A DNA stretch of 64,000 nt from Salirhabdus sp. Marseille-P4669 (GTDB taxonomy: Bacteria > Bacillota > Bacilli > Bacillales > Alkalibacillaceae). Made by a program: the position numbers and the translations under genes. Where the stretch lies: the NCBI RefSeq assembly GCF_900240405.1, contig NZ_OEQK01000008.1, forward strand, positions 124,001 through 188,000. Reading direction: 5' to 3'. Under the pieces are notes generated by a model. That model did no database searches. It saw only the letters and a list, made by a program, of their open reading frames with translations, and had not been told where the DNA came from. Below are positions 9,159-17,438 of the stretch, in pieces (position 1 is the first letter of the stretch; every line of letters begins with the position of its first letter).

Positions 9159-9449
9159 GATTGGTTCAGGCAAGAAGCAGAATTACGTCCTATCCGTGTG
9201 TTACTACCCCTTTTTGAGCAATATAATGTAGCTGTACCAGAGGATATATCTAGAACATTTATTACAACTCCAGAAACGATTAAAAATGCCTTTGCAGTAG
9301 GCGTACAAGGAGAAATTGAAAACATTAGCATGTATAATAGGTTTCTTACTTTTAATCTTCCAGCAGACGTAAGTGCTGTTTTCACACAATTAAGAAATGC
9401 ATCTATGAACCATTTAGCAGCATTTGAAAGAGGAGTAGCACGATATTAA
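9159..9449 (+). pseudogene. Remnant of a ferritin-like (DUF2202-type) protein
   Basis: The frame after a TGA at 9156 reads [74 protein letters not shown], then a stop. This resembles the C-terminal half of ferritin-like four-helix proteins (E--H--L-x-x-L-x-x-Y-x-x-P-D blocks, ending in NHL-AFER). The N-terminal half is absent, and just upstream another frame carries [18 protein letters not shown], which may be a frameshifted continuation. A short protein from GTG 9198 is possible but would lack the metal-binding helices. Nothing links it functionally to uvsE. Confidence 0.5.
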
Positions 9450-9560
9450 TTCAAATACGGTATAATTTGTCTATTAATGTTAAGGCACCACTTTAAATCA
9501 CAACTTCCTACTTAAATATAACTTTCCATTAATGTGCCAATTTCCAAATACCTTAAGCAA

Positions 9561-9597
9561 AAGACACTCGCAAACATTTTCCATGTTTGTGAGTGTC
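9561..9597 (-). terminator. Terminator of the osmoprotectant-type ABC operon
   Basis: AGACACTCGCAAACAT and ATGTTTGTGAGTGTCT form a 16-bp stem with one mismatch and a 5-base loop. The minus-strand side is followed by TTTTGCTT. It lies 30 bases past the stop at 9628. Confidence 0.8.
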
Positions 9598-9627
9598 TCA
9601 ACCATAACGTATCAAAAATAAAGTACT

Positions 9628-11142
9628 TTACTTTAATAAACCTTCAGCAGCTAAAAATTCCTTCGCTACTTCAAACGGACGTTTACCTTCTACATTTACT
9701 TCATAATTCATTTCCCGCATCTCGTCATCCGTAATTTTTCCAGCCAATTTGTTTAGCGCATTCACTACCTCTGGATATTCATCAGCTGTTTCTTTTCTTA
9801 ATAATGGGGCACCTTGGTATGGTGGAAATAAGTCCTGATCATCCTGTAAAACACTTAAGTCATATTGCTGCAGCTCGCTATCGGTCGAATACGCATCTAC
9901 TAAATTAATATCACCAGATTCCACTGCAACGTAGCGTAGCTTTGGCTCCATCGTAACCAAATTCGGAAACGCTATACCGTACAACGATTGAATCCCTCGG
10001 TAACCATCTTCACGATCCGAAAACTCCAGTGTAAAGCCTGCTCTCACCTCGTCTTCAATCGCCTTTAAATCTGAAATCGTTTCTAGATTATATTGCTCTG
10101 CTAGCTCCTTTGTTACAGCTAAAGCATATGTATTGTTATATTGCATTGGCTCTAGCATAACGAGGTTGAATTTTTCGTAAAGTCCCTCTTTCGCTTGCTG
10201 GTAAACCGCTTCTCTATCCGTACTGTTCGCCGTTTCTTTTAAAAACTCAGAAATGGCCGTTCCCGTAAATTCCGGATAAATGTCAATACTCTCAGAAGTC
10301 AGCGCATTAAATACAAAGGATGTTTTACCTAATCCAGGCTTCAATTCTACCTGCAAATCTGTTTCCTCTTCTATTAACAGCTTATACATGTTGATTAATA
10401 TTTCCGGCTCCGCCCCAAGCTTTCCTGCGATGACAATTTCTTTATTTTGATTAGCAAATAATGGTGCCAATACAATGACAAGTGCTATGACAACAATACT
10501 TCCCAGTGTTAGGAGTGACTTTTTAAAGGATAGACGCTCCAGCCTTTTCAATAGAAAATCAAACAATAAAGCCAATAATGCCGCTGGAATGGCTCCTAGT
10601 AAAATAAGATACGTATCATTCCGGTCAATACCAAGTAAAATAATATCCCCTAATCCTCCAGCACCAATTAATGCTGCCAATGTTGCCGTCCCAACAATTA
10701 AAACCATTGCAGTTCGAATTCCTGCCATAATGACAGGCATTGCTAAAGGCATTTCAACTTTAATGAGTCGTTTTCGATTGTTCATCCCCATCGCCCGAGC
10801 TGCCTCGATTAACGATGGATCAACTTCCTTTATACCTGTATAGGTGTTCCTCAAGATAGGAAGCAACGCATAGGCCACTAACGCGATAATAGCTGGAACC
10901 TTCCCAATTCCAAACAATGGAATCAGAATACCTAACAATGCTAAGGAGGGAATGGTTTGCAATACTGCTGTTATTCCAATAATTCCCTCGGAAATCTTTT
11001 CCTTTTTCGTTAAATAAATACCTAAAGGGATTGCGATTATACTTGCTAGAACTAATGCAATGAAGGAAATTTGAATGTGCTCCAGTAACGAATCCCAAAG
11101 CTCTACTTTTCTTTCTTGAAAGACTTGGATGAAATTATTCAT
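9628..11142 (-). CDS. Fused permease/substrate-binding protein of an OpuC/OpuF-type ABC importer
   Basis: Residues 1 to about 200 form an ABC permease domain (ILEHIQISFIALVLASIIAI-type opening; EAARAMGMNNRKRLIKVEMPLAMPVIMAGI is the EAA loop). After a further helix (about 208-228), residues 235-504 form a glycine-betaine/carnitine-type binding domain (IVIAGKLGAEPEILINMYK, IDIYPEFTGTAISEFL, VNALNKLAGKITDDEMREMNYEV). This one-chain layout is known for quaternary-ammonium importers such as OpuF and for the ergothioneine importer EgtU, so the substrate could be either class. It overlaps the upstream ATPase gene by 8 bases, showing a two-gene operon with its own terminator. Confidence 0.85.
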   Translation of the reverse strand: MNNFIQVFQERKVELWDSLLEHIQISFIALVLASIIAIPLGIYLTKKEKISEGIIGITAVLQTIPSLALLGILIPLFGIGKVPAIIALVAYALLPILRNTYTGIKEVDPSLIEAARAMGMNNRKRLIKVEMPLAMPVIMAGIRTAMVLIVGTATLAALIGAGGLGDIILLGIDRNDTYLILLGAIPAALLALLFDFLLKRLERLSFKKSLLTLGSIVVIALVIVLAPLFANQNKEIVIAGKLGAEPEILINMYKLLIEEETDLQVELKPGLGKTSFVFNALTSESIDIYPEFTGTAISEFLKETANSTDREAVYQQAKEGLYEKFNLVMLEPMQYNNTYALAVTKELAEQYNLETISDLKAIEDEVRAGFTLEFSDREDGYRGIQSLYGIAFPNLVTMEPKLRYVAVESGDINLVDAYSTDSELQQYDLSVLQDDQDLFPPYQGAPLLRKETADEYPEVVNALNKLAGKITDDEMREMNYEVNVEGKRPFEVAKEFLAAEGLLK

Positions 11143-12100
11143 TGGAAATACCTCTTTCTTGTAGCCTTGTGGACAGATGCTGGATTATCATTTGACGATT
11201 TACCACACCTATTGCTTCCCCATCCTTTTCTACTGTTACCTGTTCATGTTCGGAGAGCTTTTCCAATAGTTCATCAAGTGATGAAGAATACGATACAACT
11301 GCCCCAGTTTCCAGGCTTCCTTCATCCTCAACGGGAAGGAGAAGCTCTTCTAAATAAAAGTCTTCAAAGCCGTGTCTTGCCGTATCCCCTACAAATTGTT
11401 TTACAAACGCATTTACTGGATGATGAATAAGCTCCTCTGGGGTACCAACCTGAACGACTTTCCCATCCTTCATGATGCAAATCCGGTCCGCAAGCTTTAG
11501 TGCCTCTTGCATATCATGGGTGACAAACACAGTCGTCTTTTTCAGCTTTTTCTTTAATGCAAGCAAGTCATCCTGAAGCTTTTCCCGACTTATTGGATCC
11601 AAGGCACTAAAGGGCTCATCCATTAAAATAATTTCGGAATCCGCTGCAAGCGCTCGTATGACCCCTACTCTTTGCTGCTCTCCGCCTGATAGTTGACTCG
11701 GTTTCCGCTTCGCATAAACCTCTGGATCCAAACCGACCATTTCCAACAGTTCGTGTGCCCTTAGCTTCATCTTCTCCTTTGGCCACTTTTTCATTTCTGG
11801 AACAATCGTAATGTTTTCTTCAATGGTCATATGAGGAAAAAGAGCAATTTGCTGCAAAACATACCCAATTTCCCATCTTAATTCATAAATGTTATATCCA
11901 CTTACCTCTTTTCCGTTAATGTAAATCATCCCATCTGATTGGGGGACAAGCTGGTTGATCATTTTCAAGGATGTGGTTTTCCCGCTTCCACTAGGCCCAA
12001 TAAAGACAAAAAATTCACCTTGTCGAATCTCTACATTTAACGAATCCACAGCAACGGTACCATCATCATATTTCTTTGTGACATTTTCAAATTTAATCAT
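11135..12100 (-). CDS. ABC importer ATPase of the quaternary-amine (OpuCA/OpuFA-like) type
   Basis: Walker A GPSGSGKT is at residues 35-42, the signature LSGGEQQR at 137-144 and Walker B IILMDEP at 157-163. The characteristic downstream HDMQEALKLADRI of the proline/glycine-betaine ATPase family is present. The C-terminal 100 residues hold a shortened CBS-like region (VTVEKDGEAIGVVNRQMIIQHL). It powers the fused permease/binding protein encoded immediately downstream. Start ATG at 12100 follows AAGGGGTCC. Upstream lies a 350-base gap shared with a divergent sigma-factor gene. Confidence 0.88.
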   Translation of the reverse strand: MIKFENVTKKYDDGTVAVDSLNVEIRQGEFFVFIGPSGSGKTTSLKMINQLVPQSDGMIYINGKEVSGYNIYELRWEIGYVLQQIALFPHMTIEENITIVPEMKKWPKEKMKLRAHELLEMVGLDPEVYAKRKPSQLSGGEQQRVGVIRALAADSEIILMDEPFSALDPISREKLQDDLLALKKKLKKTTVFVTHDMQEALKLADRICIMKDGKVVQVGTPEELIHHPVNAFVKQFVGDTARHGFEDFYLEELLLPVEDEGSLETGAVVSYSSSLDELLEKLSEHEQVTVEKDGEAIGVVNRQMIIQHLSTRLQERGISNE

Positions 12101-12364
12101 AAAAAAGGACCCCTTAACAGTTTCTTATCGTAAAGTGTACCAAATCTTTGTGTTCATTTCCTGTTATGGAATTTTTCACCGACATAGTTAGAACTTTTAT
12201 GAAGGCACACTTTAAGCTACGGACAGTTCATATACTAGGTTTTTTTCAATTTATCTTTTTCATAAAAGCTGCGCAAAATTATGATACGATTACATCACAA
12301 AGATACGAAATGAAGAACATATTACTCTCCCTTATGACTACTCTTAACTTAAAAGAAAAGTAAA
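12101..12364. other. Intergenic gap between ABC importer and sigma-factor gene
   Basis: About 260 AT-rich bases holding the outward control region of the importer. A 71-codon frame on the + strand (12148-12363) ends right before the terminator at 12365, but it has no ribosome site and biased composition, so I do not call it a gene. No riboswitch fold was recognised. Confidence 0.4.
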
Positions 12365-12402
12365 AGCTAGGAGAAAATCATTTTCTTCTAGCTCATTTTT
12401 TT
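12365..12402 (+). terminator. Terminator-like hairpin in front of the ECF sigma gene
   Basis: AGCTAGGAGAAAA and TTTTCTTCTAGCT pair with a 2-3 base loop, followed by C-A-T7. No + strand gene clearly ends here, so it may insulate the sigma promoter directly downstream or mark a lost gene. Confidence 0.6.
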
Positions 12403-12431
12403 GAAACTTTTTCATCCGTTACTTGCTCTAA
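12402..12431 (+). promoter_or_regulatory. Candidate ECF-type autoregulatory promoter
   Basis: TGAAAC at 12402-12407 followed by a T-rich tract resembles the ECF minus-35 element. GCTCTAA at 12425-12431, 17 bases on, resembles the CGTC-TAA minus-10 element. It lies directly upstream of the ECF sigma gene, fitting the usual self-activation of these factors. This is a match by eye only. Confidence 0.45.
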
Positions 12432-12452
12432 CTGGTGAAAGGAGGTTAAACC

Positions 12453-12992
12453 TTGGAACATTTATCTCTAGTAAAAAAAGCAATAAAGGGAAACGAAGAA
12501 GCCTTTGAAGCACTTGTGAAAAGCGAAAGTGAGAAACTATATAAAACTGCTTTTCTTTATGTCCGGAATAAAGAAGATGCTTTGGATGTAGTTCAGGAAA
12601 CAATCTATAAAGCCTACATATCTATTCAACAAATCAATCAGCCCGAGTTTTTTAATACATGGTTAACAAAGATATTAATTCGCACAGCTTATGATGTCTT
12701 ACGAAAAAGAAAGAAAATCGTTTTTGATGATAAACTTTTAACCAACATTTCAAACGTTAGCAATCAAGATGTGGAAGGAAAGATGGACGTAATCAATGCA
12801 ATATCAGGATTAAGCAAAAATTATCAAACGGTTATTATCTTATTTTACTACCATGACTTATCCATTCATCAAATTGCTGAAACAATGAGCATACCAGAAA
12901 ACACAATTAAAACATATTTAAGAAGAGCAAAATTGGAGCTAAAAAATAGGATTGGAGGAGTAAATGACAATGAACAAAGAGCGTTTTCTTGA
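12453..12992 (+). CDS. ECF (extracytoplasmic function) RNA polymerase sigma factor
   Basis: A 179-residue protein with sigma region 2 (EAFEALVKSESEKLYKTAFL; EDALDVVQETIYKAY) and region 4 (LSKNYQTVIILFYYHDLS; MSIPENTIKTYLRRAKLELK), with region 3 absent, as in ECF factors. TTG start at 12453 follows AAAGGAGG with seven bases between. The last 29 bases overlap the next gene, which carries a membrane anchor, so the pair is a sigma/anti-sigma unit responding to an envelope signal. It belongs to the SigV/SigM-like part of the family by eye; the exact group and regulon cannot be read here. Confidence 0.88.
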   Translation: MEHLSLVKKAIKGNEEAFEALVKSESEKLYKTAFLYVRNKEDALDVVQETIYKAYISIQQINQPEFFNTWLTKILIRTAYDVLRKRKKIVFDDKLLTNISNVSNQDVEGKMDVINAISGLSKNYQTVIILFYYHDLSIHQIAETMSIPENTIKTYLRRAKLELKNRIGGVNDNEQRAFS

Positions 12993-14385
12993 AGAAATAA
13001 ATGAAATAGATGTTCCAAAGCATGAACTATTTACTGCCATCGATAAAGGGTTGGCAAAAGGACGGAAAGAAAAAGTTCCGAAGAGAAAGTCGAAACGGAA
13101 ATTATTTACTGCTGTTTCATCCATTGCCGTAGCCACATTTTTAGCTGCAGGTTTCATTTTTGCACCGATTTCCTATGCTTTATCTACCATTCCACTATTG
13201 GGTTCCATTTACGATAAGGTTGGATTGCAAATCGGGTATGAGTTATTAGAAAGTGATTTGGTGACCGAGCTTAATCAAAAGGCTACAAGTAATGGCGTCG
13301 ATATTACGATAACCAGCGCTTATTACGATGGAAATATTATTGGACTTACCTTTCATGCTAAAGGTGACAAAGTATCCATAGATCGTGTAGGTGAACATGG
13401 ACCAGAAGCTGGATATAGCTTTCATCTATTTGATGGAAAGGAGCAAAATCAATGGGCTTCCACAATGACAGAATTAAAGGAAACAGAAGATGGATACATA
13501 GCTTCGATAGAATTTTACAACCCGAATACGGCTATCTCGAATAACGATACCTTACCCTTAACCTTTACAAACATTACAGGTGTTAAAGGTCTGTGGAATT
13601 TTGACGTCCCAGTCGAAAAAATCCCTTCTGAAACGATTTATTCAGAAGCTGAAACGAAACTCCAAGATCAAGGCTATTCACTAAAAATGGAGTCGATTAT
13701 AAAAGGAAACGCAACAACAATAGTAAATTATGAAACGATTCTACCACGTGAGGGCAAAAACGATAGGATTAGAATTACAGTTTTTGACGATAAAGGAAAT
13801 CGACTCGTAAAGTTCCATCCGAATGTTCTAACAACAGACGTAAAAGGAACATCTGTTATAAAAGAAAATCAGGAACTATTCAGTAGTAAAATTAGTGAAG
13901 ATGCATCCTATTTAACAATCCAGCCTGAAATCGTAAAATGGGATCAAGATATTGTAAGTTCTCTTGATCAAACCACTCCTTTTGTCATTGAAAGTAGTAG
14001 ATTTGACTATGCTATACAAGTAAATCGTATACAGCAGAAAGGAAATCAACTAGTACTGGATTATCATATCCAGAATATCGAAACAGGTTCCATCAAAGAG
14101 GATATTATCCAAAACTTTGCTGACTACATTACGATAATTAAGACTGACCAAATTACAAAAGATAATAATGGGGAATTGGATATGAATCAAATGCTAGAAC
14201 TACAAACTCACAGTAACGAAGCAAAGATACTAGAGGATGGCAGTCTACATTATCAATCCACTTTTGAATTAAAAAATGATGAATCATTTAATTATCGGGA
14301 TTATTCACTAGTTGTACCATTCGGAACACTGAGTGCGAATGAAGAACCTATTAAAATGAAATCGATACAAGTTGAATTACAGTAA
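12964..14385 (+). CDS. Membrane-anchored DUF4179-type anti-sigma factor
   Basis: A 473-residue protein with a charged N-terminal cytoplasmic part (1-47, where the sigma factor would be bound), one membrane helix (about 48-70, LFTAVSSIAVATFLAAGFIF) and a large extracytoplasmic beta-rich region. This architecture and the coupling to an ECF gene match DUF4179-type regulators. Shortly after the helix comes STIPLLGSIYDKVG, a segment typical of that domain. ATG at 12964 (or the second ATG at 12970) follows GGAGG. It ends at a strong terminator, so the operon has two genes. The signal sensed is unknown. Confidence 0.8.
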   Translation: MTMNKERFLEEINEIDVPKHELFTAIDKGLAKGRKEKVPKRKSKRKLFTAVSSIAVATFLAAGFIFAPISYALSTIPLLGSIYDKVGLQIGYELLESDLVTELNQKATSNGVDITITSAYYDGNIIGLTFHAKGDKVSIDRVGEHGPEAGYSFHLFDGKEQNQWASTMTELKETEDGYIASIEFYNPNTAISNNDTLPLTFTNITGVKGLWNFDVPVEKIPSETIYSEAETKLQDQGYSLKMESIIKGNATTIVNYETILPREGKNDRIRITVFDDKGNRLVKFHPNVLTTDVKGTSVIKENQELFSSKISEDASYLTIQPEIVKWDQDIVSSLDQTTPFVIESSRFDYAIQVNRIQQKGNQLVLDYHIQNIETGSIKEDIIQNFADYITIIKTDQITKDNNGELDMNQMLELQTHSNEAKILEDGSLHYQSTFELKNDESFNYRDYSLVVPFGTLSANEEPIKMKSIQVELQ

Positions 14386-14391
14386 CATTGT

Positions 14392-14430
14392 AAAAAGGTG
14401 TTGAAATGGTTGTTTTTCAACACCTTTTTT
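14392..14430 (+). terminator. Terminator of the sigma/anti-sigma operon
   Basis: AAAAAGGTGTTGAAA and TTTTCAACACCTTTTTT pair strongly around a short loop and end in T6, eight bases past the stop. Confidence 0.85.
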
Positions 14431-14532
14431 ATTGAATCTTTATTTTAAGAATGACAGTACTATTTAACGAATGGTTCAAACAATTATGCTATAGTTAGTT
14501 ACAAAGTTAGGATTAAGAAAGGGGAATTTCCG

Positions 14533-14934
14533 TTGTCGAAGGGATTGCTTCATCATATTGAAATCTATGTATCCGATTTACAAAGAACTGTAGATTTTTG
14601 GGGCTGGTTTCTTGGTGAGTTAGGATACACTCCTTTTCAAAAATGGGATAGTGGACAAAGCTGGAAATTAGGGGATACATACATGGTTTTTGTCCAAGCA
14701 GAGGACAGATTTTTAGATGTTCCCTATCATCGACGCCGAGTGGGACTTAATCATCTAGCCTTTCACGCAAGTTCACGGCAACATGTTGATGAGATGACTG
14801 CTACGTTAAGGGAAAAAGGGATGAACATTCTGTATCCAGAGAAGCATCCCTTTGCAGGAGGAGAGCAATATTATGCTGTCTTTTTCGAAGACCCAGATCG
14901 AATAAAAGTAGAATTGGTGGCTCCTGCTGAATAG
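14533..14934 (+). CDS. VOC-family (glyoxalase/dioxygenase-like) protein
   Basis: A single vicinal-oxygen-chelate domain of 133 residues: LLHHIEIYVSDLQRTVDFW at 5-23, GLNHLAFHASSRQHVDEM at 72-89 and YYAVFFEDPDRIKVELVAP at the end. These carry the two beta-alpha-beta-beta-beta modules and the metal-ligand positions His7/His75/Glu127 by pattern. TTG start at 14533 is supported by AAAGGGGAA upstream; the first residues SKGLLHHIEI fit the family N-terminus. It stands alone. The substrate is not indicated. Confidence 0.8.
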   Translation: MSKGLLHHIEIYVSDLQRTVDFWGWFLGELGYTPFQKWDSGQSWKLGDTYMVFVQAEDRFLDVPYHRRRVGLNHLAFHASSRQHVDEMTATLREKGMNILYPEKHPFAGGEQYYAVFFEDPDRIKVELVAPAE

Positions 14935-15040
14935 GAAATCTTATTAGTAAAAGGTATGGAAGATTCTATCGAATTCGCTTTGGAGTTCGACGTGGAAAAT
15001 CAAAGAGGAAGTCACAATTATCTAAGGAAATTGAAACTCA

Positions 15041-15109
15041 TTTTCTCAAGTAAAATTAAAAGGCATGAATCCGGCTCAATACCGCACTCATGCCCAACAA
15101 GCTGCCTAA
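15041..15109 (+). pseudogene. C-terminal stub of an IS3-family (IS150-type) transposase
   Basis: The frame reads FSQVKLKGMNPAQYRTHAQQAA and a stop, the standard end of the IS3-family orfB product (LKGMSPxxYRTH). Just beyond, GTTTAACTGTTGGGGGCACT looks like the edge of such an element. About 100 bases upstream are degenerate with stops. Only the tail survives. Confidence 0.6.
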
Positions 15110-15227
15110 TAAAATATCATGTTTAACTGTTGGGGGCACTTTAGTATTAGCTCCAATCTTGTCGCTACTTTAACTGACGCACCCATTTCTTTATGTAGAC
15201 TTCTTCACATCTTGTTGTTAATCATTA

Positions 15228-15677
15228 TTATAATGACAGTGAATATTGTTTAATGAGGTTTTGAATTAATGGATTTAGTCCTTCTGGTAACTCATTAGCT
15301 TTAAAAAACTTTACATCCGTAGTTTCTTGATTGTCTGCTTTAAGAACCCCACCTTTTATTTCCTTTGTACTATACGCAACTGTAACAGGATAGAATTCAT
15401 CCCCGTTTGGTAATTTAACAAAATGCTGTTTTCCGGAAAAAACTCCCACCAAATCCAGTTTACCTACTTTAATGCCAGTTTCCTCAAATACTTCTCTTCT
15501 TCCGGCTTCTTCCGTGGATTCACCTAATTCTAAAAATCCACCTGGAACTCCCCAAATTCCGTCCCTGCGTTTTTGTAATAAGAATTCACCTTCTTCATTT
15601 ATTACAGCTACTGCAACTCCAACTAATATTAATGGCTGGTTTCCAACTACTTTGCGTAAATCTTCTATATACCCCAT
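15228..15677 (-). CDS. Nudix hydrolase
   Basis: A 149-residue protein with a complete Nudix box at residues 47-69: G47, E53, R61-E62, E65-E66 and G68 in the pattern GX5EX7REUXEEXGU (segment begins GGFLELGE). It hydrolyses a nucleoside diphosphate linked to another moiety; the N-terminal strand (LILVGVAVAVINEEGEFLLQKR) and the FYPVTVAY segment suggest a nucleotide-sugar or oxidised-nucleotide type, but the substrate is not fixed. ATG at 15677 follows AGGAGGGG. Its 5' side faces the divergent TauE gene. Confidence 0.88.
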   Translation of the reverse strand: MGYIEDLRKVVGNQPLILVGVAVAVINEEGEFLLQKRRDGIWGVPGGFLELGESTEEAGRREVFEETGIKVGKLDLVGVFSGKQHFVKLPNGDEFYPVTVAYSTKEIKGGVLKADNQETTDVKFFKANELPEGLNPLIQNLIKQYSLSL

Positions 15678-15816
15678 ATTCCCCTCCTAAAATGACTCCA
15701 TTTTTTCTAAACATAGTTCGACAATCGTAAATATTTCCCCTTCTTTTTCGACTAACCAGCCCCGTAATCTGTGGTATGCTAAAGATAAGATAGAACGTTG
15801 GGAAGAAGGCCATGTG

Positions 15817-16551
15817 ATGGAATTTTTTATGTTTTTTTTAGTTGGATTTGCAGGTAATATAGTTGGTACGTTGGTAGGAGGGGCTGGACTGATTAGTTTA
15901 CCGATTATGCTACTTATGGGAATACCAGTGCATTCCGCAATCGGTGCGAACAAGGTATCCAATACGGTCAGTTCACTCTCAAGCTTTCTTGTCATTTTTA
16001 AGAGTAAAGAAGTTTCCATGAAAGAAGCAATTTCAGTCGTAGTGTTCTGTCTAGGCGGAGGGATATTAGGCGGGCTTATTGCATCCTTTTTAAGTGGAAA
16101 TATACTGACAATCATTGCAATAATTTTATTAAGCCTTGCATTTGTAACTTCTTTCCTGAGTAAAGGTAATTTTGATGGTACTGAACAGTTTAAGGTTACG
16201 AATAAATCAGGACCTGCACTGATTGGTATAGGTATGTACGACGGAATGTTTGGGCCAGGAAGCAGCACAATTGCCTTGTACTTATATGCAAGTCAAAAAA
16301 TAGCTTATATTCGAGCTGTTGGCTTAGCAAGAATTGGGGTTTTTGCGAGTTGCTTTGGATCTGCCATCACCTATATCACAGCTGGTAAAATCATTTGGCC
16401 CCTCACTTTAGCATTAATGCTAGGAGCTATCGTGGGTGCGCAGTTCGGAGTAAAACTAGCACGTAAATTAAAAAACGAACATATAAAACCACTTCTTAGA
16501 TTAGTAACAATTCTTTTAATCGTTCAGATGACGGTAGACTTTTTAAAATAA
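15817..16551 (+). CDS. TauE/SafE-family membrane exporter
   Basis: About eight hydrophobic helices over 244 residues. The two repeats start with the family pattern: GFAGNIVGTLVGGAGLISLPIM near 10 and GMYDGMFGPGSSTIALYLY near 135. TauE/SafE (DUF81) proteins export sulfite, sulfoacetate or related anions, although many members have no assigned substrate. Of two adjoining starts (GTG 15814, ATG 15817), the ATG has the better spacing from GAAGAAGG. No sulfur gene adjoins it, so the substrate stays open. Confidence 0.85.
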   Translation: MEFFMFFLVGFAGNIVGTLVGGAGLISLPIMLLMGIPVHSAIGANKVSNTVSSLSSFLVIFKSKEVSMKEAISVVVFCLGGGILGGLIASFLSGNILTIIAIILLSLAFVTSFLSKGNFDGTEQFKVTNKSGPALIGIGMYDGMFGPGSSTIALYLYASQKIAYIRAVGLARIGVFASCFGSAITYITAGKIIWPLTLALMLGAIVGAQFGVKLARKLKNEHIKPLLRLVTILLIVQMTVDFLK

Positions 16552-16654
16552 AAAAAATTCAAGTTCAGCCAACTAGACTCTATACAAAAAAACAACCATT
16601 ATGAAATAATCTCTTATTTACTATTGCCCCCATTACTTGAAAAAAATATCGGAA

Positions 16655-17140
16655 TTACTTTATCTGTAAAGTGTCTACTAGATTTTTTTCATAGTAAGAA
16701 TACACCTCTTTATATAAGGATTTATCTTTTGCTTTATATAAATGCTTTCCTATACCTTTTTCAAATTCTATCCATATCATTGTTCCATCTTCGTGTACGT
16801 TGAACATTGGATAGATTTCTTCCTTGGAGTTATCCGTAATCGTAGGAATGACTAATAGTGAATTAGATTGTTCATTTTTTCTATATATTTCCGCTGCTTT
16901 TTTAGAAGAAATTTTTACAAAGTTAATTTCACTCACAAAGTTATAAAATGTTTCGATGTCTTTCTTATTAGATATAATCCCTTTTTTTCCTATATCAGAA
17001 AATTTCTTACCATCTCGAAAGGTACTAGCTTCAATTATAATCTCATCACTTTCTAATATATATGTAAGGTCAATCTTTTCTCTGCTGCAGCCTGTAATCA
17101 ATAAGGATAAAATTATAAATAATAAAATGCTCTTTCCCAT
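16655..17140 (-). CDS. Small lipoprotein of unknown function
   Basis: The 161-residue product has a signal peptide with lipobox (KSILLFIILSLLITGCS, acylated Cys18), followed by a lysine-rich domain with alternating strands (DEIIIEASTFRDGKKFSD; TMIWIEFEKGIGKHLYKA). I recognise no family. It would sit on the outer face of the membrane. ATG at 17140 follows a run of G (AAGGGGGGGAAT). A lone gene with no function evident from its neighbours. Confidence 0.7.
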   Translation of the reverse strand: MGKSILLFIILSLLITGCSREKIDLTYILESDEIIIEASTFRDGKKFSDIGKKGIISNKKDIETFYNFVSEINFVKISSKKAAEIYRKNEQSNSLLVIPTITDNSKEEIYPMFNVHEDGTMIWIEFEKGIGKHLYKAKDKSLYKEVYSYYEKNLVDTLQIK

Positions 17141-17249
17141 AATTCCCCCCCTTATTATAAAATCCTTCTCCGTTCATTTAAGATCAGATCCACGTATACT
17201 CCATTAACATTTATTGTTATCTTACCACAATTTACAAGGTGACCTTTAA

Positions 17250-17405
17250 TTAGCATCAGAATTTACTGGTGTAATCCCAACAAATCCACAGTCCTCCAAT
17301 ATTTATAAAGCAATTCATAGTGGTGTTTATTTTGGAGATTTTGGAAACTGGTTTCCGTTCCAGACCAGTTCAGATTCGTATAATGGAGGACTTGTTTGGA
17401 AATAA
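17250..17405 (+). pseudogene. Orphan C-terminal coding fragment
   Basis: After a TAA at 17247, 51 codons read cleanly, including SEFTGVIPTNPQSSNIY, IHSGVYFGDFGNWFPF and SYNGGLVWK, then stop. The composition is protein-like, but there is no start codon or ribosome site and the family is not recognised. It is probably the tail of a deleted gene; a chance frame is possible. Confidence 0.35.
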
Positions 17406-17438
17406 ATGATAAAAAACACATAAATAAGGTTGCTAAAA

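Noticed and set aside
9092-9385. 98-residue N-terminal extension of the uvsE frame
   Set aside because: The family starts at MILRFGYVS (ATG 9091). The extension has no family similarity and lies antisense to a ferritin-like remnant.
12148-12363. 71-codon frame ending just before a terminator
   Set aside because: No ribosome site, poor composition, and it spans the promoter side of the ABC operon.
15687-16268. 193-codon frame antisense to the TauE gene
   Set aside because: Shadow of the real + strand gene, with Ile/Pro/Thr-rich composition typical of antisense frames.
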